NCBI RefSeq assembly: GCF_023159225.1
Contig: NC_063177.1
Location: 17,384,673-17,448,672 of the forward strand
Length of the DNA: 64,000 nucleotides
From: Perognathus longimembris pacificus
Taxonomy: Eukaryota > Chordata > Mammalia > Rodentia > Heteromyidae
Direction: 5' to 3'
A program made the position numbers and the translations under genes. Of the stretch, positions 48,119 through 60,568 are shown in pieces. Position 1 is the stretch's first letter; each line of letters begins with the position of its first letter. Under the pieces are notes generated by a model. It did no database searches and was not told the origin of the DNA. It saw nothing but the letters and a program-made list of their open reading frames with translations.

Positions 48119-48838
48119 CCTCTAATTTTTTTTTAAGTACCCAATGATCAAAAGAACTGTTCATCAAGAGGAAAGGCCACTGAGTGAATATTTAAGTTCA
48201 GGATGTTGTGAACAGGAAGACTGAATTGCAAGCACAACCAGTCAGCAAAGAGAGAAAAATACTTAATGATGGCCTACACAGGTACTCAAGAAATATTGTG
48301 GCTTGAATGAGAGAGGAGAAGCAGCTAGAAGTGCACTGCACACCTGCAACTGGTCAGTCCTATCCTTCAAGTTCTCCTCCAGCTGCCTGCCCAGCTCTGA
48401 GGCAGCTGGTCATCTTCTGATCCTGAGGCAAATGCACCATAAAATAGCATGGTTTCTTGCTTGGTCTCCACCCTGCTACTTCTGGATTAACTTTATAAAG
48501 TTTCTAGAAATAGTGAACAACTCAAACCCATGATTTCTTTGGCTACTACAGAATACCTGGCAACCTGATATGATTTTGTTAATGAGGGGATAGGCATGAC
48601 CTAGAACAATATGTTTCATCCTGGTTATAGTTATGCCTATTCCAAATACTTTGCAGGGTTTTCCCACTGCCTTCAAAACTTTTTCAAGTACTTTATATAG
48701 TCATGTTTATAGCTTGTTAAGCTAGTTTTCAAGATAAAATGTGCTAGAATAGCACATCATCAGAATCAGGGCTGCCCACCCCAACTCACTCAAAAGACAA
48801 TGAATGGGAAACTTCCCTTCACTATGAATTCTTTTTTG

Positions 48839-48840
<2 letters not shown>

Positions 48841-48895
<55 letters not shown>
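48841..48895 (+). repeat. (TATC)n microsatellite
   Basis: About 13-14 perfect tetranucleotide units next to an inverted SINE. Confidence 0.97.
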
Positions 48896-49122
48896 TTTGG
48901 TCATGGGGCTTGAACATGGGGTCTGGGCACAGTTTCTAAGCTATTTTGCTCAAAGCTAGTGCTCTACCACTTTAAGCCACAGCTCTACTTTTGGTTTTCT
49001 GGTGGTTAATTGGAGATAAGCGTCTTACTGACTTTCCTGCCCTGGCTGGCTTTGAACCGTGATCCTCAGATCTCAGCCTCATGAGTAGCTAAGATTATAG
49101 GCGTGAACCACCAGCACCTGGC
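48896..49122 (-). mobile_element. B1-ID chimeric SINE, inverted
   Basis: Complete inverted copy. Confidence 0.88.
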
Positions 49123-50004
49123 GAGTGTGAATTTTGATAGAAGAAAGAATGTGCCTCCATGAAACTGTATCTCAAGGTATCTTGCGACTCTCAAAGAATG
49201 AGCCAGCAGCTATATCCCATGATACTAGATTGCTTCCACAGGCTCAAGACCTCAGATCCTACCCTGTTCTTGGAAAGACATAGAGACTATCAGCTCTTTG
49301 TAAGCCAAGGGGACAATTCCTGCATGTAAGGTGTCAGCCCTGGTTAGAGATACTCAGGTGCTCCGGGCTGCTGTTGACCACAAGGACTCCAATAGACTCA
49401 GTTCTGTCTCTGTCACCCCCATGCCACTTCTACCACTTCCAATCTCTATGATACTGCCGACTCTGACACTGAGATGACTGAGAGGACAACCAGAACCCAC
49501 AATAAGGCTTGGTGCTGTCACTGTACAAAAGACAGAGGGCCAGACTCCAAATTTGTAATGGTCTTCAGTTCATGTTCAGAATTCTTATTGCAACAGGCTA
49601 GATGTAGCTGTATCACCAGTGAACTGCAGGTAATGTCACTCCCTCTTCATGGACCACAACTAAGAACTGTTGTAAAACACATAAGGGTTAGGACAGAGGC
49701 CTGTTCTAGATGCCTTTCAGTGTCCTTTCTGGTACTGATTATTCTCCAACCTTCATCTTCTAGTGTAAGCTGGCAACAGCATTCACCTTTACAGGCAGCT
49801 GCAAGTAGGATGTATATTTGATGGGACAGAAGAATAAGTTGTGCCTATAAATGCTTCCATTAGTATACTGGTTCTCATGGAGATTCATGAAAAAAAGCAA
49901 CCATTCCCTTGTACATATTACCGCTGGTATCTATCAACCCAAACCACAATCTCAGGCATTTTCAGGGTGACATATGAACTCTCAGCTGTACAATTGTTGG
50001 TTCA

Positions 50005-50680
50005 GATATAAAGTATTCTCCTAAAAGGTTCACATGTTAAAAGCTTGGTCCCCACTTGGTGGCACTTTGGGGAGGTGACTGGATCTTGAGGGCACTTAGT
50101 TCTCAATGAATTAATCTGTTGATGGATTCATAATCTGATGGCCTGATGGGAAGAAGCAGGCCATAGAGGTAGGTATCCCCTGGAAGGGTATATCATGTCT
50201 TGGACTCTTCAACCCTCCCCGACTCTCTGCCTCCTGTCATTGTGAAGTGCCCACCACATGCTCCCTGAAGTGATGTCTATTTCACCATACCTAGGCTCAG
50301 CCAGAAAGCCCAGAGGCTATTGTCTGAAATCTCTGAAACTGTAAGCCAAAACAAATCTTCCACTTTTTTTTTTTTTTAATGTTCCTTGGCCTTGAACTCT
50401 GGGCCTGGGTGCAGTCCCTAAGCTCCTTTTGCTCAAGGCTAGCACTCTGCCACTTGAGATAAGCACCACTTCTAGTTTTTTGTTTTTTTTTTCTGTGATT
50501 AAGTGGAGATAAAAGTCTCAAGGACTTTCTGGCCTGGGCTGGCTTCCAACTGCGATCCTCAGATCTCAGCCTCAAGAGTAGCTAGGATTACAGGCGTGCA
50601 CCACTAGTGGCCAGATAAATCATCCTCCTTTTACGTTTTTTTTTCTTAGACATTTTATCACAGTGATAAAAACTAACACA
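50005..50680 (+). mobile_element. MaLR-type LTR, split by a SINE
   Basis: aaaggttcacatgttaaaag and cttggtccccac at the start, actgtaagccaaaacaaatc before the SINE and cacagtgataaaaactaaca after it fit an ERVL-MaLR solo LTR. Confidence 0.72.
50358..50615 (-). mobile_element. B1-ID chimeric SINE in an LTR
   Basis: Complete inverted copy; LTR sequence resumes after ggccagataaatc. Confidence 0.85.
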
Positions 50681-50884
50681 ACAATCAATAGCCTAAATAG
50701 GATGCTAGAAATAAGTCAACAGACTTAAGAGAATATTTATCAGTTCCTATTCCTCCCTGGTTTAGATCTTCTAACAATGAAAAGGCCCTGTTGCATAGAG
50801 ATGATAGATCAAAGAAGACTGTCAGTAGAGCAAATACATGAATTAAACTACCATGATTTCCTAGTCATTGCTACAATTAGAGAA

Positions 50885-51000
50885 AAATGAGGGAGAAGGT
50901 ACAAGTTTGATAAGAAAGGTACTCATGACCTTACATATATAACTGTAGCCCCTCTGTACTTCCTTGACAATAAAATTAAAATTTTTTCAAAAAGAACAGA
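50885..51000 (+). mobile_element. Short L1-type 3' end
   Basis: atgagggagaaggtac, then ccttacatatataactgta, cccctctgtact and gacaataaaat. Confidence 0.68.
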
Positions 51001-51027
51001 AGAAGTTAAGTATTTTTCCTTACGGGT

Positions 51028-51107
51028 TCAGGTATGGCTCAAGTAGTAGAGTATGCCTAGCAAGTGCAATGTCCTGAATTCAAACCCCAATACTGGACAA
51101 AAAAAAT
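51028..51107 (+). mobile_element. ID-like monomer
   Basis: aggtatggctcaagtagtag to caaaccccaatactgg. Confidence 0.78.
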
Positions 51108-52591
51108 TATCCTACCATCCAAATAATGTCAGTTTCTTCTTTGGTATGATAGTTACTCAAAGTTGGTTAGCCATAGTAGAAGATTCATTTCACTGCACAG
51201 AAAACTAACAAGTGGTCTCTTGTATTCTCAGCATTATATGACATCAGGGTTTGTCTAAAGATGCCTTTTGCTCAATTTGTTATTGGTTTTTCATAAGTAG
51301 TGGCAGAGGGACACTAAATTGTGAAAAGTATCTTGGCATTTGTAGATAAGTAACCCTGACACTTCGTCTTGTGAGTGACAGTCCCAAAGAAAATGCCCTC
51401 AACAGTCCCCAAATAAATGACTGAACTTTGAAATACACAGTCATACTGAACAGAATGACTACTGAGCCAGGTGTGACATTTCTAATAAGGCATTAGAAAG
51501 AATCTCAGCTTAGAAATTTGGGGCATTCCAAGGGATGCTTTTAATTTGGAGGATTCCAAAGAATGTTTTTGAGATCACCAAAGATAGGATAGTTCTCACA
51601 GTTTAAACTGAGAAAGAGGTCAAAAAAGAATTTGTCAAGCAGCCAGACAGGCCTGTCTTTCCCTGGTTTAGATCTTTTTCACTACACCATGTGACCACTG
51701 TTCCCTCCCTCCTCCCACTTCTACCCACCCACTTCAACCTGCCAAGCTTCTCTCACTTTGGAGAGGTTAGGCATTGCTCTGAAAAATACATTTTAGTTCA
51801 AGGTTTTCAAAATAAATTACTGCAAAATCTTCCATTCTTTCTCAGGAAATACTGACTGACTAAAAACATTTGCTTTTATGAATATGCTTAAGCCAAAAGG
51901 ATTTGAAATATAAAGATACTAAAGAAAAAAAAGAATCTTTCCTTCAACGCTACATTAAACATTTAGGCATTGCCAGGGGGTAGTTGGAAGAAACTGCAAA
52001 TCAAGACCCATGAACTTCATATTTCAAATGTGCAGGCAGAGACTTTAAAACGCAACCTTTCTTGTGACTTCTACGATTTATAGACAGCAAGATATTAGGT
52101 TAAACTGCAGCAATGCACAGGGCGTAACTCTCCTGGCTTTCTCCTCCCTCCATACAAACAGCTCTTTCTATCACTTCCAGATGGTTCTACCATTGCTATG
52201 TAAACATAGGAGGAAAATTCACCAGAAATGATGCTAAAAATAAGAAGTTTGGACATTTCTCAGACTTTTAGCACCTCTAAAAACTATTGTAGTCAAGCAC
52301 TGAAAATAAGCTTTCTCATATTGCATTCCTTTTGAGTACTACTTAAGGAGCAGATTCCGGATTAACCTAAAAAAATACTGCAAAGAGGTTGTGAACTAAA
52401 AAAGTACATTTTCCTGCATTTGCAGCTCTACACGGTAATGTATGTTTGTACTCCACATGTAATAATATGTTTGGAGGACTCAACAATAGAGAGAATACTG
52501 TGTACTCACTCTTTAAAAAAAAATAGAATGTCCTTCTAACTCTGATCATAAAGTTTCTTCAAATTTAAAAGTGTACCTTTAGGGGCAAACT

Positions 52592-53150
52592 ATTTGGGAA
52601 CCATATATCTGACAAAGTGTTAATGTCCAAAGCACCATAAAAGGAACTCATATAATTCAACAGCACACACACACATACACACACACACACACACACAAAA
52701 GTGGGCAAAGGGCTTGAGTAGACATTCTCCCCAAACAGGCCTAAAAAAGACCAAAAGAATATGTGAAAAAGGTGTTCAATATCACTTAATCATCAGGGAA
52801 ATGTAAATCAAAGTCCCAATCAGATATTACTTCATACTCATTAGGATGACTATTAAAAAGACAGAAGATAAGTGCTGGTATAGAGATTAGAACACTGATA
52901 GGAGGGTAGAATGATACAGCCATTATGGGAAAATAGTAAATTTAAAACTACTACAGGAACCACCAATCCCTTCTTCAGGTATATACCTAAAGGAAATGAA
53001 AGCAGTACCCCTTGTCACAGATATCTGCCCTCCCAGGTTCATAGCTGTACTGTTCACGATAGCCAAGATATGAACATAACCTAAGCACCCACTGGTGGAC
53101 AGATGAATTAAAGAAATTATACCTATGGTCTGTACTAACCTGATCAACTG
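52592..53150 (+). mobile_element. L1 ORF2 3' region
   Basis: gtgggcaaagggcttgagta, tcatcagggaaatgtaaatc and ggtatatacctaaaggaaat follow old L1 ORF2. Frame is broken; contains an (AC)n tract at 52663-52698. Confidence 0.87.
52663..52698 (+). repeat. (AC)n microsatellite inside L1
   Basis: Alternating AC with one T-bearing unit. Confidence 0.93.
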
Positions 53151-53193
53151 TAAATCAAAAAATATTTGAAGAGATGAGTGTCTAATGGGACTA

Positions 53194-53260
53194 AGGATGT
53201 AGCTCAGTGGAAGAATGAGTGCTTAGCATTCACAGAGGACTTGGATCATATGACCATTTG
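53194..53260 (+). mobile_element. ID-like monomer fragment
   Basis: aaggatgtagctcagtgga keeps a tRNA-like A box; the rest is diverged. Confidence 0.55.
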
Positions 53261-53389
53261 CTTTCTAAAATGGCTATTATCTATCAATAACACCATCTGT
53301 GTCACACATGAGTACCTAATTGTTCATACTCTTCACATACCATCAGTTTCCATTCAGGTGGAAGGAAAGGGAGGTATATAGTTCTTTAA

Positions 53390-53660
53390 ATTTTTCATTT
53401 TCTTGAGAACTAGTGAGATTTGCATTCTTTCCATTTGGTGATTAGCCATTTGTATTTCCTACTTGAAGTGACTATTTATGTGCTTGGTCTATAGGTCTGT
53501 TGTTTATCCTTTTCTTACTAATTTGTAGGAAATCTATATATTCTAAATATCAATCCTCTTGTGAGATCTAAGTAGATCTTTCCTATAACTGTATTACCTA
53601 TTTTAGAGGCAAGTCTTTGACTAGCCTTTCAACTTATTTAAATTCCTGCTGGAACATTCT
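53390..53660 (-). mobile_element. L1 ORF2 fragment, inverted
   Basis: gattagccatttgtatttcc and aaatctatatattctaaata are the reverse complement of L1 ORF2. Confidence 0.65.
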
Positions 53661-54517
53661 CTTAGCTTCTTTGTTCTCCATCCAAAAATGGTAAACTTTT
53701 TAGTCTTATTTACCTTTATGACTTCAGTTCTCCATCCCAGAGCCTAGGATATAGAAAGTACGTAATAAGTGTCTGCTAGATAGTTGAAGTAAAGACTAAA
53801 TGAATGAGGAAAACAGGCCAGTTGTGTCTTTCTTATTCTTCCTCACTCACTGAGAGCAGGTCTGCCTTCTCCATACAAGGGTCTTTCTTTCTTGCAGCTC
53901 ATAAAGTGCTATGCGTGGGCTTTCTTGGCTGCTTTCTTCCCATTCTGATATGGCAACAAGCCAGCATTAAGTGTGAAGGGTTTAGGAAGGATGAGGGAAA
54001 GGGTGGTGATTTCCTAATACTCTGCCAAGACATTCCTTATAGTTCCTTGGCATTTCTACTAAGATGGCAGACTAAGCTCATGCTTAGTCTTCTCTTCTGA
54101 CTTCAGAGCCCTAGAAATTATTTTTTTAAAGAAAAGACAAAAAAAAAAACCCCAAACAACCTGAGTATAAGTCCAAAACCAGGCAAGAAAAAAGGTAGTA
54201 CACTAGACACTCTGAGGACTCCTTAAAGAAGGAAATCAATGCCTAAGAAAGCTTCTCAAAATGGAAAGGTATGGAGTGATGAATACCAGGAGTAGGAAGG
54301 GTCCTGGGACAACCACTAGTGATATATGATAGACTCCTACCATAGGGGTATCTAAGCCACTATCCACATCTGCATGTTTACCTTGAATGTTCACTCAATC
54401 ACTGGGTGTGGACTCTTGGTTCTGAGAACCTCAGCAGTGGCCAGAGGTGCCAACAACATTCAGGACCAAGGAGATTCCAAGGCCAGAAGACTACTCTCTA
54501 GCACACCCACCTAGTAG

Positions 54518-54625
54518 CTCTGTAGCAAACAACTCTAATCCTAGAATTTGTGAGGCTGAGGCAGGAAGATTGTGAATCAAGGGCAGCTTGGACTATTAAA
54601 AAAAAAAAAAACCTGTCTCAAGAGA
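54518..54625 (+). mobile_element. B1
   Basis: ggctgaggcaggaagattgtg and cctgtctcaag, with an A insertion in the second half. Confidence 0.8.
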
Positions 54626-55195
54626 AAAAAAAATATCTGTGTGGCATACTTAGCTAAGCTCTATTTCCCACTTTTTCCCCATTAGCAGATGGCAATCGGT
54701 AGCAGTAAAGTGTATTTCTGATGAGACTAACAGAGAATACCTAAAATTAAAATAAGCGGTTAACTGAGAGTCACAAAGCATGTGAAGAATGCTATCTCCA
54801 AGAGAGTCACTATGCACAAAAATTCAAGATCTTAGACAAACAGGCAAACAAACACAAATAATTTATACTCGCTGAAAGATACAGAGGGTATTATTATGAG
54901 CTGGAAGAAAGAATCTGCTAAAAATCCTAGAAATTAAAAAACTGGATTGTTACATAAAAGTTCAACAGCTGGGCCAAATAGCAGAACGGGCACAAGGGAC
55001 AAATAAATTAAAACAGGAAAACTGAGTTGAAGAATCCTTTCAGAATTCAGACTAAAAGGATAAAGTGATGGAAAATATTTTTCCTTAAAAAAATAAGGAA
55101 CATGGAAGTAGATCCAATATTCATGTAATAGGAATTCTACAAGGAGAAACTAGGGAAAAATATTACAAAGATAACTCAAAGAAGGAAAAAATAAG

Positions 55196-55410
55196 GGGCT
55201 GGGGATATGGCCTAGTGGCAAGAGTGCTTGCCTCGCATACATGAGGCCCTGGGTTCGATTCCCCAGCACCACATATACAGAAAATGGCCAGAAGTGGCGC
55301 TGTGGCTCAAGTGGCAGAGTGCTAGCCTTGAGCAAGAAGAAGCCAGGGACAGTGCTCAGGCCCTGAGTCCAGGCCCCAGGACTGGCCAAAAAAAAAAAAA
55401 AAGAAAAGAA
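55196..55410 (+). mobile_element. Twin-ID SINE
   Basis: Full dimer with intact B box ggttcgattcc and an A tail that grades into aaaag repeats. Confidence 0.9.
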
Positions 55411-55564
55411 AAAGAAAAAAACAGAGCAACACCAATAAAAAAGACATGTCCTTTCTCAAAATGTTTCCAGTGCAAAAGAAAATTAAACAAAAGTAAGTCA
55501 GCTAGTCTGCTTCTCTTAGTAGACAGCAATGAATACAAAGCAACAACATTGCCTATTTTGCAAT

Positions 55565-55945
55565 ACAGTAGCTAAAGGTGGCATCATCCAAATGTTCATC
55601 AACAGGCAAACAGATAAAGCCTGTGGACTATACATACAATGAAACAGCCTTAAAAGGAATGGAATTTGGAGACATGTAAAACATGAATACACTTGAAAAC
55701 ATTATTTTAAGTGAAATAATCCAGAAACAAAAGGATGAAATACTATTTGATTGTACTTATATGAGGTAGCAAGAATAGGCAAATTCATAGAGACAGAAAG
55801 TACAACTGCAATTGGAGAGAGAAACAAATGAGGAGTTATTGTTGAATGGGTACCCAGTCTGGAATGAGGAAAAGTGATGGCTACATGATATGAATGTACT
55901 TAATGCCATTAAGTGACAGCACACTTAAAAGTAGTTGAAATAGGG
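55565..55945 (+). mobile_element. L1 3' end and 3' UTR
   Basis: catccaaatgttcatcaaca, attcatagagacagaaagta and atgaatgtacttaatgccat are typical of an old L1M 3' UTR. Confidence 0.85.
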
Positions 55946-55995
55946 CTGAGCTCAGTGGCAAAGCAAATATTTTCTTTGTACAAGGTCTAGTGCAA
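55946..55995 (+). mobile_element. ID-like fragment
   Basis: gggctgagctcagtggcaaag, then an A run. Confidence 0.5.
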
Positions 55996-56026
55996 AAAAA
56001 AAAAAAGAGCAAACAAAAATGGTTAC

Positions 56027-56205
56027 AGGGCTGGTAATATGGCCTGAGCACTGTCCCTGGCTTCTTTTTGCTCAAGGCTAGCACTCTACCACTTGAGCCA
56101 CAGCACCACTTGTGGCTTTTTCTGTGTATGTGGTACCCAGGAATTGAACCCAGGACTTCATGCATGCTAGGCAAGCACTCTACGACTAGGCCAAACTCCT
56201 GGTCC
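56027..56205 (-). mobile_element. Rearranged twin-ID SINE (inverted end)
   Basis: A dimer in minus orientation spans about 56042-56205, but at 56027-56045 the plus strand reads gggctggtaatatggcc, the element's own 5' start in the opposite orientation. The join is at ggcct, shared by both sides, and the A tail is missing. Confidence 0.82.
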
Positions 56206-56294
56206 AAGAGGTACATTTTAAAAATTAGAAATAAATGTCCTGGCATATGAATCTGTCAAATGTGCATTATGGCAGTCTATGCACAGAATGAGGT

Positions 56295-56590
56295 AGGTCC
56301 TTGCTTGTCAATTTGATTGGACTGATATCTGGAGGGTATCTGAGAACATTAACTATAAAGAAGCTCAGAATAACTAAAGGAGGAAGGAGGAGAAAGCCAG
56401 CTAGCGTAGGCCTTCTTCTTTTTCTTGGTTGCCATGAGGTGAGCAGCTTTGCTCTACTATGTGCTTCCTGCCATTATGTTCTGCCTTACCTAGAATAAAT
56501 GGAGCTGAAACCATGAGCCAAAATAACTCCTTCCTCCTCTAAGTTGTTTCACTCAGGTATTTGTCACAGTGACAAAAAGCTAACACAGAT
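56295..56590 (+). mobile_element. MaLR-type LTR fragment
   Basis: accatgagccaaaataactcc and cacagtgacaaaaagctaac are the usual LTR 3' part. Confidence 0.65.
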
Positions 56591-56887
56591 CTATAAATAT
56601 TGATGTGGGGAAAAAAAGCCCTAAAATACAGTGTGGGGTTGAAAACAAAAAGCATTATCAGAAGAACATAACAAAACTACAGATTTATAAAAGTACACAG
56701 CACAAAGTCTAGAGGGCTATCTATTACACTGATGATAGCTACTACATCTAGGAAGAATAATGGCATTTGAGGAAATGTGTCATCTGCATATTGGACTGTT
56801 CTTAAATAAAAGGAAGTGCATGTACGTATTACTTGTATAGTAAATACAAAAACAAAACAAAAAATGTAGAATAGAAGACTATAACAG

Positions 56888-57110
56888 GGCTGGGAATATG
56901 ACCTAGTGGCAAGAGTGCTTGTCTCATACACATGAAGCCCTAGGTTCAATTCCTCAGCACCACATATATAGAAAAGGCCAGAAGTGGCACTGTGGCTCAA
57001 GTTGGCAGAGTACTAGCCTTGAGCAAAAAGAAGCCAGGGACAGTGCTCAGGCCCTGAGTTTAAGCTCCAGGACTGGCAAAAAAAAAAAAAAAAGAAGAAG
57101 AAGAAGAAGA
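56888..57110 (+). mobile_element. Twin-ID SINE
   Basis: Dimer whose tail grew into (AAG)n; duplications agaagactataacag (56873-56887) and agaagactacaacag (57111-57125). Confidence 0.88.
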
Positions 57111-57117
57111 AGAAGAC
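57092..57117 (+). repeat. (AAG)n at a SINE tail
   Basis: Eight AAG units grown from the A tail of the twin-ID SINE. Confidence 0.9.
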
Positions 57118-57207
57118 TACAACAGTCAGGTCTTCTTAAGACAGAATTAAAAACAACTGCTGATAAGGGCCCTCTTCATATGTACTGTGCTTCAAGAAAG
57201 GTAATGG

Positions 57208-57421
57208 GGGGCTGGGGATATGGCCTAGTGGCAAGAGTGCCTGCCTCGGATACACGAGGCCCTAGGTTCGATTCCCCAGCACCACATATACGGAAAACGG
57301 CCAGAAGCGGCGCTGTGGCTCAAGTGGCAGAGTGCTAGCCTTGAGCGGGAAGAAGCCAGGGACAGTGCTCAGGCCCTGAGTCCAAGGCCCAGGACTGGCG
57401 CAAAAAAAAAAAAAAAAAAAA
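57208..57421 (+). mobile_element. Twin-ID SINE, young subfamily
   Basis: Full length with long A tail, duplication aagaaaggtaatgg at 57194-57207 and 57422-57435, and the young diagnostic blocks. Confidence 0.92.
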
Positions 57422-57879
57422 AAGAAAGGTAATGGTTTGCCAACCATTGTTTCATCTTCTGGTGTTCTTCCTGCTACTGCTTCTAATAAGAAAGGGCATT
57501 GAATTTCCAATCCTCATCCCCTTTTAGGATCCTCATCTTTCTTACTGGATCTGAATCTAGGATGAAAACTCAGTCATGGTGGTAGGAAAGAATAAGGTTA
57601 GAGAGAAAGTCATCACTGTGTCATATCTGAAGCTCTAGAGGCACAAAGTATCTTCTAAAGATGGACACAGCAATATATCCCTTCCCACATGCTCTCTTTA
57701 CCAATTTGACTTTATATCCTTCCATTAGACAGGGTAGGGGAAGACATACTCTTTCCTCCTGAATCTTGATGGACTTGGGACTGTGGCAGAAGTGAAGCTA
57801 TATGACTTGCAAGCCAGAGTCTCTTGAGATGCTCATTCTTGGAACCTGGCCATCCTAGCATGAGAAAGCTCAAGAATCC

Positions 57880-58348
57880 CATGGAATGTTTATCGCGGCA
57901 CAATTCACAATAGCCAAAATATGGAAACAACCCAGATGCCCCTCCACAGACGAATGGATCCAAAAAATATGGTACTTATACACAATGGAATACTACATAG
58001 CGATTAGGAATGGTGAAATACTGTTATTCGCAGGGAAATGGTCAGAACTTGAACAAATAATGTTGAGTGAGACAAGCCTAGAACACAGAAAACAAAGGGG
58101 CATGATCTCCCTGATATATGACTGTTAACAAAGGCAGACGGAGAGACAGTAGAGACCAAGTCTGTCAATACTGTATATGTTCTTGATACATTGTGTATTG
58201 CATATATGTCAACCTGACCTAGACAAGGGATAGAAAAACAGGTCATAAGATATCACAAGAAATGTACACACTGCCCTACTATGTAACTGCACCCTCTTTG
58301 CACAACACCTTGAAAAAAAAATTATGTCCAATTAATAAAAAAAAAAAG
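57880..58348 (+). mobile_element. L1 ORF2 C-terminal end and 3' UTR
   Basis: Open for about 80 codons at 57886-58128, with the L1 ORF2 ending motif WYLYTMEYYIAIRNGE, followed by a short 3' UTR and A run at about 58338. It is a 5'-truncated copy with no catalytic domains, and among the better-preserved L1 pieces here. Confidence 0.88.
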
Positions 58349-58770
58349 AATCCCAGGGAAGAAAATAGGATCGGAGTTCAAAGACTAGCTGAGCCCCCTA
58401 CCTGATAGTGTGCATAAGATGCCAGACATATGAGTGGGACAGGCCCCTCTTCAGTTGCCTCAACTGATGCTGCATGGAACACAGACTAACTGTTCACACC
58501 AAAGCAGGTCAAGTTCCATAAGCAAAGTAATTGTTTTAGGCTAACATGTGTTGTGGTAGTTTGTTGCAAAGAACTAACTAGAACAGTTTCCTTCACACAT
58601 GGAAAACTGAGTCATATACACATAAAAGAAGGCAGTGTAAAATAAGATCAGAGAACACTGAGCAGCTTCCAACAAAGAACTCCACACTGAACAAGCTGAG
58701 CTAAATGACAAAGCACAGCCTAGCACCATTTTTCCTTTAAGAAAGACAATTTTCTCCAATGATGTTTTAC

Positions 58771-58890
58771 CTTTCAGAGAGTTGCCGGATCTGTGGGATT
58801 CCCATATACTTATGGAAGTGTTCCAGAACATTCATTACACCCTGAAGGAGATTAGCAACTTCTCCATACTGTCTGCGCCTGGTCATGGCT
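58771..58890 (-). CDS. VPS53: VPS53 exon, about residues 163-203
   Basis: The exon is 120 bp: one base completing Glu163, 39 codons, then two bases of Arg203. The translation starts [18 protein letters not shown] and ends IPQIRQLSE. The acceptor is ttccttgcag and the donor gtaaaa, which departs from the consensus at +5 (a instead of g). It continues the conserved N-terminal Vps53 domain after the coiled coil and matches the remembered human sequence throughout. Both flanking introns are phase 2, so skipping this exon alone would keep the frame and remove 40 residues. The next intron (3' side) is 11.8 kb, the second largest here. Confidence 0.96.
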
Positions 58891-59387
58891 CTGCAAGGAA
58901 ATAAGAAGTTGAAAACTAGAAATACACTAAGGATACAAGATGCAGATGTAGAAAAACCTCTTCTGGCTCTAAAACAGACATCAATTTGACTTAATAAACA
59001 CTTACCTACTGCTGAATACACATTGTGTGCTGTGTTCACTGGAGGAGCAAAGTGAATAAGACTGGGCCCAGGTCCTCAAGATGACTACTCATGAATGGAG
59101 AGAATCCAGTATGTATCTAACTAATGACATGTGGGATGAACTAAACTGTAAATAAAAGTATGAGTAATATGAAATGGGGTTATAAAAGAATGTGTGGGTG
59201 ATAGATCTTCACTGGGTGGGAGAGAGTTATCTGGGTAGCCTGGATTTAGATTGGGTATTATGGGACTAGCAGACTTTTAAAAGACTAACAGAGGTAGAGA
59301 TGTTACTCCCTGAGGACTATAGCATCTTTTTAGCATACATAGGGACATTTGTATGAATCTACATGTTAACTCAAATCTGTAGGTTTT

Positions 59388-59603
59388 TTTTTTTTTTTTT
59401 TTTTTTTTTTGGCCAGTCCTGGGCCTTGGACTCAGGGCCTGAGCACTGTCCCTGGCTTCTTCCCGCTCAAGGCTAGCACTCTGCCACTTGAGCCACAGCG
59501 CCGCTTCTGGCCGTTTTCTGTATATGCGGTGCTGGGGAATCGAACCTAGGGCCTCGTGTATCCGAGGCAGGCACTCTTGCCACTAGGCTATATCCCCAGC
59601 CCC
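59388..59603 (-). mobile_element. Twin-ID SINE, young subfamily
   Basis: Inverted full-length copy with young diagnostic blocks and a long tail (T run on the plus strand from about 59384). Duplication aaatctgtaggtttt at 59373-59387 and 59604-59618. Confidence 0.92.
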
Positions 59604-60334
59604 AAATCTGTAGGTTTTGATCCAATGACAGTAACTATATCATAGATGTCTACTTGCCCTACTGCTAAGGTTAATGAAGGTTAAATAAATGATGTGGATA
59701 AAATTAACAGTTACACACAACCAAGGAAGTACAGACTACTAGGTCTACAATTTTTATTAGGATTGGGCTCTTATATTAAATGTACAATTTATGACTTTCC
59801 TTAAGAGGCATTTGGAGAGAGGTTCAAGTTCAAGCCAAGATGTTGTTATGTTGCTACCCTTATCTGCTAACACAGAATACTTGGGAAAAACATGGGGGTA
59901 CTGCTCTTCCAGTCCCCTTGACCTACTGTTCTGACTGATCACCTCTTGAAGAAGAATGGACCATGGCCCCCTGCTACCCAGGCTACTGTCCACAGAAGAA
60001 CTTAGGAAGAAGTCTGCTGCTCCTCCTTTTTGGTTCAGCTCATTCTTCCACTCTTGGCATATCTACATTTCTTTGAAGATGTTGTTTCTCTGTCCACATG
60101 CAGACTCACACTAAGGCTGTGGTAGTCCACAGAAAGGAACTGGCATGCTGATAAAGGAGGTTTTGGATTACTGCTTAGTAGTAAATAACCAGCAGCTTCT
60201 TTTGATACTATTTCTAATGTGTTTAGGTATCATTCTCTTTATAGGCCAAATAGGAAGCTATCATCTTTGAAAGAAGACTTTTTTTCTTAGTGGGTTGAGG
60301 GATACATCAAAGATCTATTTTCAGATGGTTTCTG

Positions 60335-60568
60335 CTTTTTGTTTGTTTGTTTGTTTTGTGTTTTTTGGGTTTTTTGGCCAGTCCTGGGCCTTGGACTCAG
60401 GGCCTGAGCACTGTCCCTGGCTTCTTTTTGTTCAAGGCTAGCACTCTGCCACTTGAGCCACAGCGCCACTTCTGGCCATTTTCTACATATGTGGTGCTGG
60501 GGAATTGAACCCAGGGCTTCATGTATACGAAGCAAGCACTCTTGCCACTAGGCCATATTCCCAGCCCC
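60335..60568 (-). mobile_element. Twin-ID SINE
   Basis: Inverted dimer with a complex tail (gtttgtttgtttgtttt on the plus strand); duplication tcagatggtttctg at 60321-60334 and 60569-60582. Confidence 0.9.

Larger units (their letters stand above)
46989..58770 (-). other. VPS53: 11.8-kb VPS53 intron
   Basis: Phase-2 intron with two MaLR-type LTRs, several L1 3' pieces and SINEs. Unassigned: 46989-47205, 47455-47755, 48130-48837, 49123-50004, 51110-52590, 53660-54515, 54630-55195, 57436-57880, 58350-58770. Within 49474-49821 a 115-codon plus-strand frame exists without supporting features. Confidence 0.87.

Noticed and set aside
49474..49821. 115-codon plus-strand frame as a novel gene
   Set aside because: Cys/Ser-rich with no recognisable domain, no splice context, and on the strand opposite to VPS53; best taken as chance.
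52592..53660. L1 twin-priming inversion (plus piece then minus piece)
   Set aside because: In twin priming the inverted part is 5' of the sense 3' part and a tail follows. The order here does not fit in either direction, so two independent fragments are likelier.
57886..58128. 80-codon open frame as a possible gene
   Set aside because: It is the C-terminal end of L1 ORF2 in a 5'-truncated element, without endonuclease or reverse transcriptase domains.
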